Origin: Trogon surrucura | Taxonomy: Eukaryota; Chordata; Aves; Trogoniformes; Trogonidae | DNA length: 64,000 bases | NCBI GenBank assembly: GCA_020746105.1 | Contig: CM036619.1 | Span: 11,260,238 to 11,324,237, forward strand | Reading direction: 5' to 3' | Part shown: positions 49,537 to 61,190 of the stretch, in pieces | Layout: the number at the start of each line of letters is the position of its first letter | Position numbering within the stretch: position 1 is the first letter of the stretch | Made by a program: the position numbers and the translations under genes | The notes under the pieces: generated by a model | Databases searched by the model: none | The model's input: the letters and a program-made list of their open reading frames with translations, nothing else | What the model was told of the DNA's origin: nothing

Positions 49537-51658
49537 AAGTGAAGTAGAATTTCTGTCTGACAGGTCAGACTGGAAGTGAAAGAAAAGATCAGTGATGGGG
49601 GACTCAGCTCTGCTTTTACACCAAAGGCTTCCTGGTCTTTTATAGCAGGAAAATCTTTAAGGCTTTGAGGACTTCAAGAGATCATGAAGGCAGGACAGCA
49701 GCAAAACCGCCTCTTCAAGGGCCTCCTAAAAGATTTCACGTCAGGCACGTGTTGTGGACAACAGAAGGTCCTTGTTTAGTAATGAATAAAAGGCCAGCAG
49801 TTTTGCTTCTCTGCAGCCAGATTTTTAAGCCATAATTGGATCTTGTAACACTGCCAAGGTAAAGGCAGAGGGCCACGACAGGGAAGCCTGACACTGCAAG
49901 TGAACTGAAACTAAATATAGTTCTCATGCAGTTTAAAAAAACACACATCAAAGCCCAGAGCACCCGGCCCCATCTGAGACCCTTGCGATGGAAGAAAATG
50001 AGAAAATGACGATGATAACATATGTATTTTACTGCAGAGCTACAGGCAGGCAAATGAAATAATCTGAGAGCAGCTTCGGCTGGTTGTGATTAAAGATCAT
50101 TACACGCCAAGAAATCCGAGGCAGAATCCCGACCCTGCCTAAGGAGGGAGCTGCTGGCCAGAGGGAGCTGCAGTGAGCCCTGTGTGAGTGCCAGGGCCAT
50201 GGGGTTCTGAGCACAGCCGGGCTCATCAAGAAGCTGGAGTGTGAGTCTCCACTGGTAGATCACAGTGATTTGGGGCTACATGGTGAGATTGTACCTCTCT
50301 CTCCGCAGCAACAGACCTGCTTCATACAGGCAGTTACAATTGGACAGTGATTTCTTCTGCCATGCATGAGCCTCCTTGGGGGCTGCAGCAGCAGCCCTGA
50401 GATGGTGTGGGTCTTGCTGCCCTATCAATGATTTGTCTGGGTGTGGTGGGTATTTGGTAAGACATCGTAAAGCACAAAATGTCTGTAGCAAACTCAAGCG
50501 GTATTTGCAAAAGGCAGAGTGCTTTGAATAAGGACTAGGTTATCTTGGTTAATATTCACAAATGATCTAAGATCCCAGATGAGAACTATTGATGGATGAG
50601 AACAGATGGGAGCAACAGTCAGGGAGAGGGCTATTTTTTGCCTTAGGTTAAGGGGCTGGGCTAGTTAACATGCTGATATTTCTTCTAGCCCTACAAACTG
50701 CAGTGTTTGGATGACAATTGTGATGCCCTTCTAGGCCAGATTTATTTAGAATTGGCAATTTGGTCAGCACCATCAGCCAGATCAGGAGTTATCTCTCAAA
50801 CTGGAGTCTGGGTTGAGGCTCAGATAACCCTTCCCCTCACTCAGATGACACACCTTTCTCAGTTTGGTATGTACCACAAAAGTGGAAACAAAATAAAAAT
50901 GGAAATTAACATCCTAGATATTTTCCAGCGTGGGAAAGCGAAACCATCAGAAGTGGGAAGTTTTCACAGTGTTTTGCATTCAAATTGCACCTTTTATCCT
51001 AAGAGATCAAGTACTTCACAGGTGCTACAATGAGCACCCCTCTCCATTCAAGCTAGTCCTGGGGTGGAGAAGAAGGAGAGGAAGATTAAATAGGCTAAAG
51101 ACACAGGGGCGAAAACACTCACAGGAAAAGAGAGCATCCATAAACATGCATTAAAACAATTGCATCTAGAAACCCTGTAGAAGGTACAGGCTGTGTGGAT
51201 CACCTTAATCTATTGAAGTGGAGACCAGGAATGAATTTAATCCAGTGGGAACTGCTGTAGATAGTTTCCCTGCTACTAAGGCTTCCAAACTCTCTTCCAA
51301 AAGATACAGTAGATTTCTATTGCACGTGAAATGTCTGTCTAGCCAGAAGGAATTGCATGCTTGACTTCTGAAGAGAAACACTAAGGAAATAGAGTTTCAT
51401 GAAGAAAGCATCTGTTGGCATTCATTCTTCCCTTTCATGGGAAAAAAATGTGTTATGAAAAAATGAGGTTTTCCTCATATGGTCAATGAGGCGCTACTGC
51501 CCTTTAGCCCACTCCTTCCCTCTAATATACACGGGGATTCCACAGCCATGCTGCTGTTAAATCAGTTGGTGTTTAACCCAGGACAAAGTCTGTATGTGGG
51601 GATCTGTCCAAGAAATTATATAGCAGCATTGTCTATCTGTTGCAACACAGGATTTCCA

Positions 51659-51667
51659 TCTTTTTCC

Positions 51668-51699
<32 letters not shown>

Positions 51700-51700
51700 T
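51659..51700. repeat. Polypyrimidine tract
   Basis: Repeated cttttct-like units grade into a long T run. It encodes only a Phe/Ser/Leu low-complexity stretch when read as protein, which inflates the neighbouring open frame. Confidence 0.9.
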
Positions 51701-52309
51701 CTCTGTGTCTGTATGTCTTCCATTTATCCTACATGCAGGTTTTTTTTTGAGAGCAAGCCCTCCCTACACCTCTTCATGTCTTACCCAATACGCTTTTTAT
51801 CATCTAAGTCTATTAAACTTCTATCCATTTTAGTCCTAGGAAAAAAAAAAGAAGCAATAACACATAGCAGCAGATCTCTAAGCCTTAATGACAGTCTGGT
51901 GGGACACTCCATGGACATGCAGAATGGTGTGGAAGGATGTCATTTGTCCAGGAGGTACAAGGGAGCAGAAAGGAGGCACTGGGTACCAAATTCTGGTGTT
52001 TGGGAAGAAACAGGAGAAAGACTAGCTGAATGTTCTGGTAAGGGAAGAAAACCAGAGACAATTATCAGGGGCTTTAAACCTGATGTTGATCTACTCATTA
52101 AGACAGGTAGTGGATACTTTTTTCTGAGCAACAGGAAGACATATTTGTAGGACAGCTCATTTTAGTAGTAAGACGTAATTGCTTTGATACCTCCACCAAA
52201 AGCAACAGAGTTAGATATAGATGGGCTGTTATGTTCCTGGATGTGATGAAGATGATGCTGTTTCAGCAAGTGGGAGGAAATGGGCAGGGGAGCAGCTACT
52301 TAAAAGTTG

Positions 52310-52620
52310 TTTCTGACTAACAGAGAAGAACAGCCCAAGAATCTAAAGGTTGGGTGTTAATTTGAATGAAAGTGAGCATGAAATGATAAAGTTCATTATT
52401 GTAAGGGGAATAGCTAGGCCAGCACAATATGGATAATGACTCCAAAAAAATAGACTTCTGCAGACTTGAGGAACTGGTAAGAAAGGTCTCTGAGGAAAAT
52501 AATCTCAGGGATAAAAGAATGCAGGAAAGCTGGCAGTTACTAAGCCTATTTTAAAGGCAAATTCCTCTGATGCAGAAGACAGATTGGAAACAGAGTGAGA
52601 GACCTGTGTAATTGTCTCTG
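52310..52620 (+). mobile_element. Ancient CR1-like LINE body fragment
   Basis: The plus strand reads 'LGVNLNESEHEMIKFIIVRGIAR' at about 52,350-52,420, matching the CR1 block between the endonuclease and the reverse transcriptase (…L.LNASDHEMIEF…), followed by text equivalent to the '.TRILDFRKADF..LRELVR.V' region. The order and spacing fit old CR1/L3-type elements. Frames are broken throughout and divergence is high. It may extend upstream into 51,900-52,300, where the end of a 223-codon frame ('…CSGKGRKPETIIRGFKPDVDLLIKTG') could be part of the same element, but that is less certain. It is far older than the CR1 at 46.6 kb. Confidence 0.5.
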
Positions 52621-55600
52621 GAGCTCTTCAAAGACCTGAAAATGAAAAAAACCTGACAAATGGAGAATGCAAAGACCCCAAGCAGAGTTTCCACTGGTTT
52701 TCTTTCCCTACCAGAGCCTAAGTTAAAAAGAGCGTAGTCCAGAGAAGAGCTTGTGCTGAGTGCCACAGCAGAAGGGGCTGCCAAGAGGTGCCGTGTGTTT
52801 TATGGGAGAGCGTACTACATGAGTGAGAAGTTGGTGAGTTTTGCATGGGGTGAAAGGAGGTACAAACAACTTGAAGATACTGTGATGCAGCAGCATCCAG
52901 AGACCGGAAGGAGCACTTTGTGAGATAGGCAGAGCACCGCAGCTTTTGTTGGTCTAGTGAGATGATGAACTGTTTTCCCCTTTATCTTTTCTGCTCCAGC
53001 TTTTCCTTTCAAAGAGTCAATACTTTAAAAGAGGCTCTTCATGTAAATTGGAGATAGAAAGGCGATTTCCCATATTTGTTGCAGTTACGAGAGCCAGGTC
53101 AGTAGAAGAGACTGATTTGCAGACTCAATCTGTTAAAAATCCCTAGTTTGGAGGAAGAAGTGACTGTGCAGCATTGCCCACTGGGACAAGCCAAAGACAT
53201 TTATCACTGCCTCTTATCCCTGAAGTGGCACAGAAATTGCAGTAGCTCTGCAGCTGTCTCTGCCCAAGAAGCACCAAGGGATCACTGCTGGTGCGGAACG
53301 AAGGTGACCAAGGGTTTTCCGTAGGAGTAGGTGGTATGGCCGCCCCAGGCACTGAACGTGACTTATGTGGGATGAAGAGCTGAGGCCGTAGCTGGTGGGC
53401 AGCAAGATGAGGTTTCCTGAGAGTGAGTCACTGCAGGAGCTCTGGGATGCAGGGCTGAGCAGCAAGATCCTGCAGAGGGACTATGACAGGCTGGGGGATG
53501 GGGAGCAGAGGCTTTTCTAGGATTGGGTGAGGCACTCTCTGCCACTTGAGTTACCAGCCAGAACAGTCACACCTGCTGTCCCTTCTCTCTCTGACCCTAT
53601 GGCTGAGAAAGGCGTCTTTCTGCCCTACTCCCCTCATCTTTCCTAGACATGAAACATTTGAAGAACCCTATCAATTCAGGAGAAGGCAGTCTCTTTGCTC
53701 TTTGCCCCCACCCCAGCACCCCACTGGAGGCCCCCTGCCCTGGCAGCATGGTGGGGAATGCCACTGTGGCACATCCACCGTGGGGCACTGGGTGGGTGCA
53801 CCTGTGTTTTAATTATAGATATTATTAATGCTGTTATGCTCAAAGCTCTGCTCAAACTGGAGGGGGGGATTGCAGGTCCGTAAAGAGCGGTCAGAACTGG
53901 TTGAGATGGTGGACCCCAACCTTCACAGGTCTGTGGGATTATCCTGCACTGAGCCCTCCCAGTGGGGACAGGGACCTGTCAGAGATTATAGGGCTGTTAA
54001 GAGGAAATACCCAGGGATCAAGTGAGCCTAAACTCACTCTTTTGCTACCATCAGACTTGTGTTTCCAACTGGTGTTTTACATTCCAGGATCAACTGCTTA
54101 ATTGCTAATGAATTTGCCTGATGAAGCAGAAACAGGAAGGGGAAGACAAGTCACAGCCATATGCATGTACGTGGGGAATCAGGACTGTCAGATGAGGTGC
54201 CAAAATGAAAAGGACGCAAAAAGAAGGATGAGTAAGAAAGGCCAAGCCAACACTGGCCGTCGGAGGAAGGGTGGGGTAGGTCACACTGCACACTGGGACT
54301 GACTCCGGGATTTACAGCCAGCCATACTATCTTTCCACACATTAAATTTCCACATCTGGCAGAGCAAAACCCTTTTTCCAGGCCACAGCCCTCAGGAATC
54401 TGTTGAGAAATCCTTAGGTCTTTCTGAATAAGAATTTACAGCAGGAATTAAATCCATAGAGGCATAAGTACCATGGAGGCATAAGCGTGGTGATCCTACT
54501 GTACAATTTTCCTTCTGGATATCTTATGGAGGAGTAGAATTGTCTTCATTTCTTATGCTTTGCAAGTTGCATATGACATTATGCCATTGAATTAACAAGT
54601 GTTAAATGATAATAAGCTGTTTATTTGTTACCTGCATCCCTTGGTTCTTGACTGATTTCCACCTGGCCTTCAGGAGAGCTCTATACTGATCAAGAGGTGT
54701 ATGTTCTGCTAGCTTTACAGCACAGATTGCTCATTTTAAGGCCAGCAGACCTCAGTGCTCTTTGAAACTGAGACTAATATGCTTGACTTCAAGGTGTTAA
54801 AAATATGATATTAAGAACATGTTTTCTGTATACTAACACACAATTATTTTCCTTTCAGGGATGTTCCTTCCTTGGCAAGCAACCTAAGGGCTTAAGAGTG
54901 TACACCGTCAATAATCTCTGGAAACTTTAAATGGCTATGGTCCATCATTGTATGAATAGTCATTTCCTATATATACTAGCTGCTGAGAAATATGTTTCCA
55001 GCAATAGTTGCAGGGGTGAAAGACTTGAATGTCTAAACCCAGAAGGCTCTGACCTCTGTAGGCAAACACAGAAAGTTCTAGTAAGCCAGTAAAATGTCAC
55101 CTCCGTGCACAAGAACAAGTGGATATTGGAAATTCCTGTTGGCAACCTCCCAGCCTGCCATTTGTAGCATGCAGGTGAAGACAGCAAGTAGAGGAGCAGC
55201 CCCAAGCCCTGTTAGGGCGGAGGGTTTGAGAGGGCTGAGGCACTTCCGGCAGCAGCGGGCAGAACCACTGCCACCACTTCAGGCAAGAGTTTTGGTCCTC
55301 ATCTACTAATGAGCAGGTAATAAATTTGGACAAAACCTTGATTAAATCACTTTAAAAACTTATGAATAAAATTCCTGTGGAGGTTCAGGGCAGGAGCTCT
55401 GACAAATTTTGCAGGACGTAGTTATACTAAAAATGGATTGTTTCACTCGATTGCAGCAAAGTTAATTTTTATTTCTTTTTGATAAGATTGAACCCAAATC
55501 TCTACATTAATTTGCATTGCTGTTTTCTATGCCTTGTGCTGTGCTTGATGCATCCTATTTGTTTTCACTTGATCAGCTAGTATTAATGCCAGTAGAATTA

Positions 55601-58119
55601 AAATTCACAAAGGCTTCTGTTATTGAATTTCAATTGAAATCTTTTAAGCAGACATAATAAGAACTTGTCAGTGTGTGTTAAACCGTTTTGCTTGTTATGG
55701 TTTCAAATGAAGTAAACGACTGATGCAGATCCCTCAAGCTGACAAAATTTGTGACTTCTACATCAAGAGAAGACAAGGATTGTGCAATACCTTGGTGAAT
55801 GCAAAACTTTTCCTTGAGCCAAAGGCCATCTAAACAGAGGAACCTTTTCAGGTTTTATGGTGATGGCAGCATGTTGGCAGTGAGTGCCCAGATTAAACAT
55901 TTGCTAGAAGCAAAAAACCCAGCAAGTGATAATTTGCTACACACTTTGAATAATGAAGGCTTCAAGTTTGAAATGCTCTGTGTATTTTCTTTGTGTTTTG
56001 AGGGTTGGGGTCAGAGATTATCCAATTGTCCTCTGATTGTGAAAAAGTCTGTAACTCAAGATCCTTTCTTTTTTTAGATCGCGAGTACTTAATGCACAAA
56101 TTATAGGGTTAACTGCTTTAGTGCACAAATGAGAAAGTTTCTTAGTGTTTTGTGAACTATGCAGTTAGGAGAAGCAAAGTGTCTCACACTTTTTGCTACA
56201 TCTGTACTCTGTGCTTTGCATAGCCATTGGTATAAAAGATTATCATAGTATGTAGGACTTCCCAGCTGACCAGAGACCATCTCCAAGTCTTTTGCTTAGC
56301 TAACAGCAGAGGATTTTAGACTAAAAATAAAGGCGTGGAATAGGACACTCGAGGTCATCAAACTTTTGCAAGTGGAGGCAATGTTGAATTTTTTGTTTGT
56401 AATTCAAAAGTCAGGAGCTGTTCGAAACACTTCCTGACTCTGTGATAAGGTACAAGCAATGAGTACAAAAGGCCAAAGTCTGAAGTTAGCTCTTTTATTG
56501 TGTATCTGTGAACCTGTGCAAGCGTTTTAATAAACAGTACATGTGTTACTATTTCATTGCTACACTTAGCCAATTCACATTTCTGAGGAATGCTTCACTC
56601 CTTAGTAAGATGTCTAGTGCAAATGAAAACACTTCTTGTAAGGTAAAAAGAGTAATGGCAAATGAGGTTCTTCATACTCTCTTCATACTCATACGTTAAG
56701 AGTACTTACACTAAGGAATAAGATACTGCACTTTTGTCCTGACTGTTTATGACATCCCAGAGTGTTTAAGGTAGATTTGACTTGCAACCCAAGACTGGTA
56801 GAATGACATAGTGTATAGGACATGCTCACAGAAAAATAAAACAGTTCCTAAACCTTCTTCTTTTTGGCTCGACTTCTGTTCTTCTCTTATGATACTGGAG
56901 GAGTCTGAATGCTCCAAGACTATGCTTATACTGCTGAATAGCCACTTGTACAGAAGTGTCAGAACATCTAACCATGAGCCAAGGGGTCCTTTGGCTGGAG
57001 TGTTTCTTGAACATTTGGATTCATTTCTGATGTAGAAGGCACAAATCTCTTTTCAATGTCAGTGCTTCCTCCATCTGACTCTGGTAGTTTGGTGCTGGCG
57101 TTCTTCAGTGGTGGCTCAGCAAATGGTTGCAGAATATTCATTTGGTCCTTGCAGTAACCTCCATTTCTCTCTTTCTTGGCTTTTCTTTCTTTGACAGGTC
57201 TCCGCGCCCTGCCAGTGACGATGCCAAGTAGCTTGACAGAGAAGAGGGGAAAGATAGCATCTCCTTCCCAAAGAGCTCTGCCAGTGACATGTGCTGGTGC
57301 TAGATGCAGTGAATGAGTTCAGGACTTCTGCTACTGAGCTGGTCAGCACAGAAGACAGACAAGAAGACAATTTCCTGCCAGACAAGAGAGTTTTTCTGAA
57401 TTTAGCCATCTTAGCCTGTTATGCAACACCACCAACTAAATGACTATAATCTCACTAATGTAATAGCCACTTCTTGGCATAGTAAGCCAGTGGTTCCAGC
57501 ACTTACCAACTAACACAGCTAAACACAACAGACCTCTCTTCTCTGAGTGCTAATTTGTCATTTAACCTCAGGCTGGCTTTTCAGAGCTCTTCAAGGTCAC
57601 GTTTTGCTCATACCTAAGTCTCTTCTTTACTCTAGCAGATAAGAAACGTTTGATGCTGGAAAAACCTTCCCCGTGTTGCAATAGTGATGCTCATCTTACT
57701 GTCTAGCATGGTTTCTTTTCACTAGCCTGCCAGTTCTAGACTGTAGACTCTCTGGAGCTGAGTTCACTGTGTTGTAAAAGATCTGACTTCCACAGTTAGA
57801 CCAATCCTGTTGTAAAAGACCTAGTCTGAAAGCTCTTATGGCATTAGCCACTTGGATAAAATGATATTAAAAATTAATATAAAAGTAGATTTTTTGGAAA
57901 TTGAGTGTAGATGCTAGACTTTTGTGTGGAAGGATTCAGCTGCTTGACCCTGCTGAGTAGCTGTAAATAGCTGTCAACATGTAGCACATGGTGAAAAAAT
58001 CTCTTTCTGCATTTCAACTTGTACATCTTCAGATGAAATTTACATGTATTCAAGCCATTATTCTGGGACTGATGAAACATCTGAGCTTGAGACTGTCTAG
58101 TCTAGCTAACAAGATTAGA
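52621..58119. other. Gene-free stretch with one coding-like minus-strand patch
   Basis: No gene is secure. The part 53,100-53,830 is richer in G and C and holds many short overlapping frames; one plus-strand phrase, 'ESESLQELWDAGLSSKILQRDYDRLGDGEQRLF' (53,410-53,520), looks protein-like but is too short to name. On the minus strand at 56,968-57,318 lies a 116-codon open frame described in the findings. The remaining sequence shows nothing that I can name. Confidence 0.35.
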
Positions 58120-58160
58120 GCTCAGCATCTCTGACACCAAGAGAGAGAGAGATGCTGAGC
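58120..58160. repeat. Perfect 13-bp inverted repeat
   Basis: Arms 58,120-58,132 (gctcagcatctct) and 58,148-58,160 (agagatgctgagc) pair perfectly around a 15-base loop with a GA run. The arm text resembles the 'gaggtgctgagcaccc' core of an ancient palindromic repeat seen in turtles, crocodiles and birds, so this may be one end of such a relic rather than a free-standing hairpin. Confidence 0.8.
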
Positions 58161-58354
58161 ATCCAGTGGTGGACATGCAGCCTTCTAACTCTGGTCTTTC
58201 CTGAGCCACTGGACCTTTCACTTTAGATTTTCAGAGACAATCAAGTAACGGTCATATTTAGAATTTGTTTGACTTTTTCTTGTCTTCTGATCACCATGCA
58301 GTTAAAGAAATATCACTTAGCTTTGCCCTTCTCAGCCAATGGAAATTCTGCAGG

Positions 58355-58480
58355 GATGTGATCCTGCTTATGCCTGTGAGAGTGTGAGTCAGGAGCAATA
58401 CCACTGAAGTTTGTGGACTTCCACCAGTATTATATAAACTGTGTTACTGAAAGGAAAACTAGATCCTGAGATTGGAGAAT
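58355..58480. repeat. Ancient palindromic interspersed repeat, weak
   Basis: The text 'tgatcctgcttatgcctgtgagagtg', 'aataccactgaagtttgtggacttccaccagtatta' and 'aactgtgttactgaaagg' follows in order a well-known old reptile/bird repeat in which 'actgaagtcaatggagttacaccagtgtaaa' forms a hairpin. The GAAGT/ACTTC symmetry is visible at 58,405-58,420. It has no coding capacity and no family name that I can give with confidence. Confidence 0.4.
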
Positions 58481-58496
58481 TTTGCTCGTGATAACC

Positions 58497-58600
58497 AAAG
58501 CTTTGTCTAGACTAGGGGCTTGTCCTCATTACTGCGACTGGCTGTCAGTCATCGGTGTTGCTGCACCGGTGTGACCCCTTGCATTGGTAGGTCATGGTGC
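58497..58600 (+). mobile_element. Possible hAT-like DNA-transposon relic
   Basis: Begins 'agctttgtctagactaggggcttgtcc', close to the 'gtctacactaggggttt' terminus of old nonautonomous elements in amniotes. The body (accggtgtgaccccttgc) is not clearly recognisable and no opposite terminus is found. Only the terminal 25 bases support the call. Confidence 0.3.
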
Positions 58601-58668
58601 TAGTGATGGTGGTAGAGTTTTGTCAGTTTTGGCCATGGATAGTATTCTCTGTTGCGTATGTTGGCTTT

Positions 58669-58690
58669 CTCCATTTCTCCATTTCTCCAT
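58669..58690. repeat. Short 8-bp tandem repeat
   Basis: Nearly three copies of ctccattt follow each other. Too short to have a name; a minor slippage product. Confidence 0.85.
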
Positions 58691-59014
58691 GTGAGATCTG
58701 TCAGTGTTTAGTTGTCTCGCAATGGAACCTGGCAAACGCCCTTTATCTGTGGATACAGAGACAGGAGAAATGTTAAATTCCACCAACCTTTTACAGAAAT
58801 TCTCAAATTCTTTCTAAACTGACATATGGGTCAAATGGAGAACACATGAAGATGTTGGTGGGGACAAAAAGTGAATATTAAAATAAGAAAAGGTTAGTTC
58901 TGTTATTTGAGTGCTGTAGAAAAAAAAATTAGAAACTACAAGTTTATCAGCTGACCCAGCCCCTATCCCAATAATATATTAAGTCATCTTGCTATACAGT
59001 TTGCGTTGCTTTGT

Positions 59015-59290
59015 CTAGTCTAGTTCTTAATGACTCAACTTATGGAGTCTGCACCACTTCCCCAGAGAGAGAGTTTTCTGCAGTCTGAACTGTTACGATA
59101 TTTTTCCTGATATCCAGCCTACAATTTCATTTCACCCCAGTATTCTTAGCCTCCTCTTTCCTCTTAAGCCCACCTAAAAATTCCTCTTTTTTGGGGGGGG
59201 GGTTTACACCTTTTGAAGTCTCATAGATATTTCTTTGCCTCTAGCTGTGCCCCATCCATATGTTCTTATATTTAGCCCATTGATGCTTTT
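59015..59290 (-). mobile_element. Ancient CR1-like LINE relic, antisense
   Basis: On the plus strand the order 'cttaatgactcaacttatggagtctgcaccacttcccca', 'gagagttttctgcag', 'tttttcctgatatccagcctacaatttc' reproduces the antisense of the CR1 segment encoding 'RRNFFLISGR..' and the 'HWN.LP.E' block with the short untranslated end beside it. Divergence is high and no frame survives. Its 5' end faces the next ancient CR1 (59,345), so the two lie back to back, about 50 bp apart. A G run at about 59,190-59,202 interrupts it. Confidence 0.65.
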
Positions 59291-59344
59291 CAATGAAATA
59301 TTCTGGACTGTATAAATAAGGAACACGTCATGTGTAAAACAAGC

Positions 59345-59800
59345 AGGGTCGCTTTTCTGCTCCACTTGGCACTGGTGAAAGCCACAGCTGGCGTAGTGAA
59401 TTCAGTTTTGGACGCTGCTCTTCAAGAAAAGACACTGACAAATTGGAGAAAGCTCAAAGGAGAATAAAAAAAATTATAAAAGATTTAGAAAATCAGACTT
59501 ATGAGAAGCAGCTGAGAGAGGCAGGCATGTTCAGTCTGCACAGAAGACTGAAGGAAGACATAATAGCTGTCTGCAAATACATGAAACGATGTGATAAAGG
59601 GAACAGGGGCCAGTTATTCTCATTAGTCAGAGAGGAAAGAAGCAGCAGAAACTGATTTAAGCTGCAGAAGGGAAAATTCCGGCTACATATGTGGGAGATG
59701 TGTTTCAGCTACTCAAACAATTAGGCAATGGAACAAGCTGCTGTGAAAGGTTACAGAGTTAAAATGGCTAGAGAGATTCCAAGCTAGACTCAACTGATGG
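59345..59800 (+). mobile_element. Ancient CR1/L3-like LINE relic, sense
   Basis: Plus-strand fragment of the CR1 reverse-transcriptase C-terminus. Broken frames give, in order, a 'LALVKATAGVVNSVLDAALQEKTLTNWRKLKGE'-like run (the '[15 protein letters not shown]' region), 'EKAQRRIKKIIKDLENQTYEKQLREAGMFSLHRRLKEDIIAVCKYMKRCDKGNRGQLFS' (59,443-59,640; compare '.RVQRRATKLI.GLE...[26 protein letters not shown]'), then 'KLQKGKFRLHMWEM' and 'AMEQAAVKG'. It lacks an intact frame and a clear tail. The subfamily is older than the copies at 46.6 and 60.2 kb. Confidence 0.8.
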
Positions 59801-60205
59801 GGATAATGAAAAAAAAATCACACTCCAGTTTTGGAAAGGTAACCAGATGGGCTGCTGCTGATAGACTCTCAAGCAATTATAATTCCATATTAGTGATACT
59901 ACGTACTCCAACGCTAGAGCCCTAAAGAGATAGGTATGTGCCCAGAAATTGTCATCTCTCCAACTCTTCATCTTACTACAAAGCAGAAAGGAACGGCAAT
60001 TGGTAGTGTTTTGGAGACATTGAGAAGATATGGAGATGGAGATGGAGTACCTGAGTGCAGACAGGTGCAAGAAAATTTTGCTTCATGCACAGACATTTGA
60101 CAGCTTCAGTTTAAAGGCTGAGTGGGCACCACACATCAGCTGCGTGAATAAGCCCAACCGAGAGGTGTAAGAAGAGTCCAGACTAGGACATGGTAGGAAG
60201 GGTAG
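59801..60205. other. Gene-free stretch between two CR1 copies
   Basis: About 400 bp with no gene. It holds a short GGAGAT repeat at about 60,034-60,048. The text just before the next CR1 ('gaagagtccagactaggacatggtaggaagg') shows no target-site duplication. Nothing else is visible. Confidence 0.4.
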
Positions 60206-61036
60206 GAAGGCACTGCAGAAAGACCTGGACAGGCTGGGTTGATGGGCCGAGGCCAATGGTATGAAGTCCAACAAGACCAAGTGCAGGGTCCTACACTTTG
60301 GCCACAATTACCCCCTGCAGCGCTACCGACTGGGGGAGGTGTGGCTGGAGAGCGGCCCGGCAGAGAGGGACCTGGGAGTGCTGGGTGACAACCGGTTGAA
60401 CACGAGCCAGAAATGTTCCCAGGTGACACGGAAGGCCAATAGCATCCTGGCTTGTATCAGGAACAGTGTGGCCAGCAGGAGCAGGGATGTAATTCTGCCC
60501 TTGTGCTCAGCACTGGTGAGGCCTCCCCTCAAGCCCTGTGTGCAGCTCTGGGCCCCTCACTGCAAGAAAGACATTGAGGGGCTGGAGCGGGTCCAGAGGA
60601 GAGCAACGAGGCTGGGGAAGGGACTGGAGGGAAAGTCCTGTGAGGAGAGGCTGAGGGAGCTGGGAGTGTTTAGCCTGGAGAAGAGGAAACTCAGGGGGGA
60701 CCTCATCACTCTCTACAACTGCCTGAAGGGAGGGTGTAGTCAGGTGGGGGTCGGGCTCTTCTCCCGGGCAACCAGTGACAGGAGAAGGGGACACGGCCTG
60801 AAACTGCATCAGGGAAGGTTTAGGTTGGATACCAGGAAACCCTTCCTCATAGAGAAGGTGATCAGACATTGGGATGCACTGCTCAGGGAAGTGGTGGAGT
60901 CACCGTCCCTGGAGGTGTTTAAGGAGAGGCTGGATGTGGCACTTAGTGCCATGGTCTGGCCAATGTGATGGTGTTGGGTCTAGGCTGGACTTGATCATTT
61001 CAGAGGTCTTTTCCAGCCTCAGTAATCCTGTGATTA
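60206..61036 (+). mobile_element. CR1 LINE with near-complete RT C-terminal frame
   Basis: Sense copy of about 830 bp. It starts at 'LQKDLDRLG' just after the FxDD box and runs to the natural end of the protein: a 235-codon open frame at 60,261-60,968 reads [21 protein letters not shown], '[13 protein letters not shown]', '[23 protein letters not shown]', '[51 protein letters not shown]', then '[34 protein letters not shown]'. One stop lies before it (DRLG*WAEAN). The 3' untranslated part and tail (aatcctgtgatt) follow. The palm, endonuclease and ORF1 are missing, so it cannot move. Same subfamily as the 21.4 kb copy; the good frame marks it as one of the younger copies here. Confidence 0.97.
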
Positions 61037-61093
61037 TAGATGGGAAGAGCAAGCATGAGTATATAGTTTCATGGGTCAGCTTATTCGACTGGA

Positions 61094-61190
61094 CTTGCCT
61101 GAAGTCACTGAGAAAATCTAAGGAGGAGATGGGAGCTGGATCCAAGTGTCTGTATTGTCAAGCCAACACTTTAACTCGAATCCTTCTCTT
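61094..61190 (-). mobile_element. MIR-like SINE relic
   Basis: On the plus strand 'gaagtcactgagaaaatc', 'aggaggagatgggagctggatccaagtgtc', then 'aagccaacactttaactcgaatccttct' follow the antisense order of MIR-type SINEs ('…ggtcac…gtcagtggcagagctgggaatagaacccaggtctcc…cagtgctttaaccact'). The spacing agrees over about 95 bp, with substantial divergence. Noncoding and very old. Confidence 0.5.

Larger units (their letters stand above)
48626..52309. other. Gene-free stretch with homopolymer tracts
   Basis: No gene is recognised. A run of T lies at 49,519-49,536 and a pyrimidine-rich run at 51,659-51,700. A 223-codon plus-strand frame (51,479-52,150) is the longest of its kind here; its middle is low-complexity Phe and Ser from the pyrimidine tract, and its C-terminal part may run into an ancient CR1 body. 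Nothing in it indicates a host protein. Confidence 0.4.
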
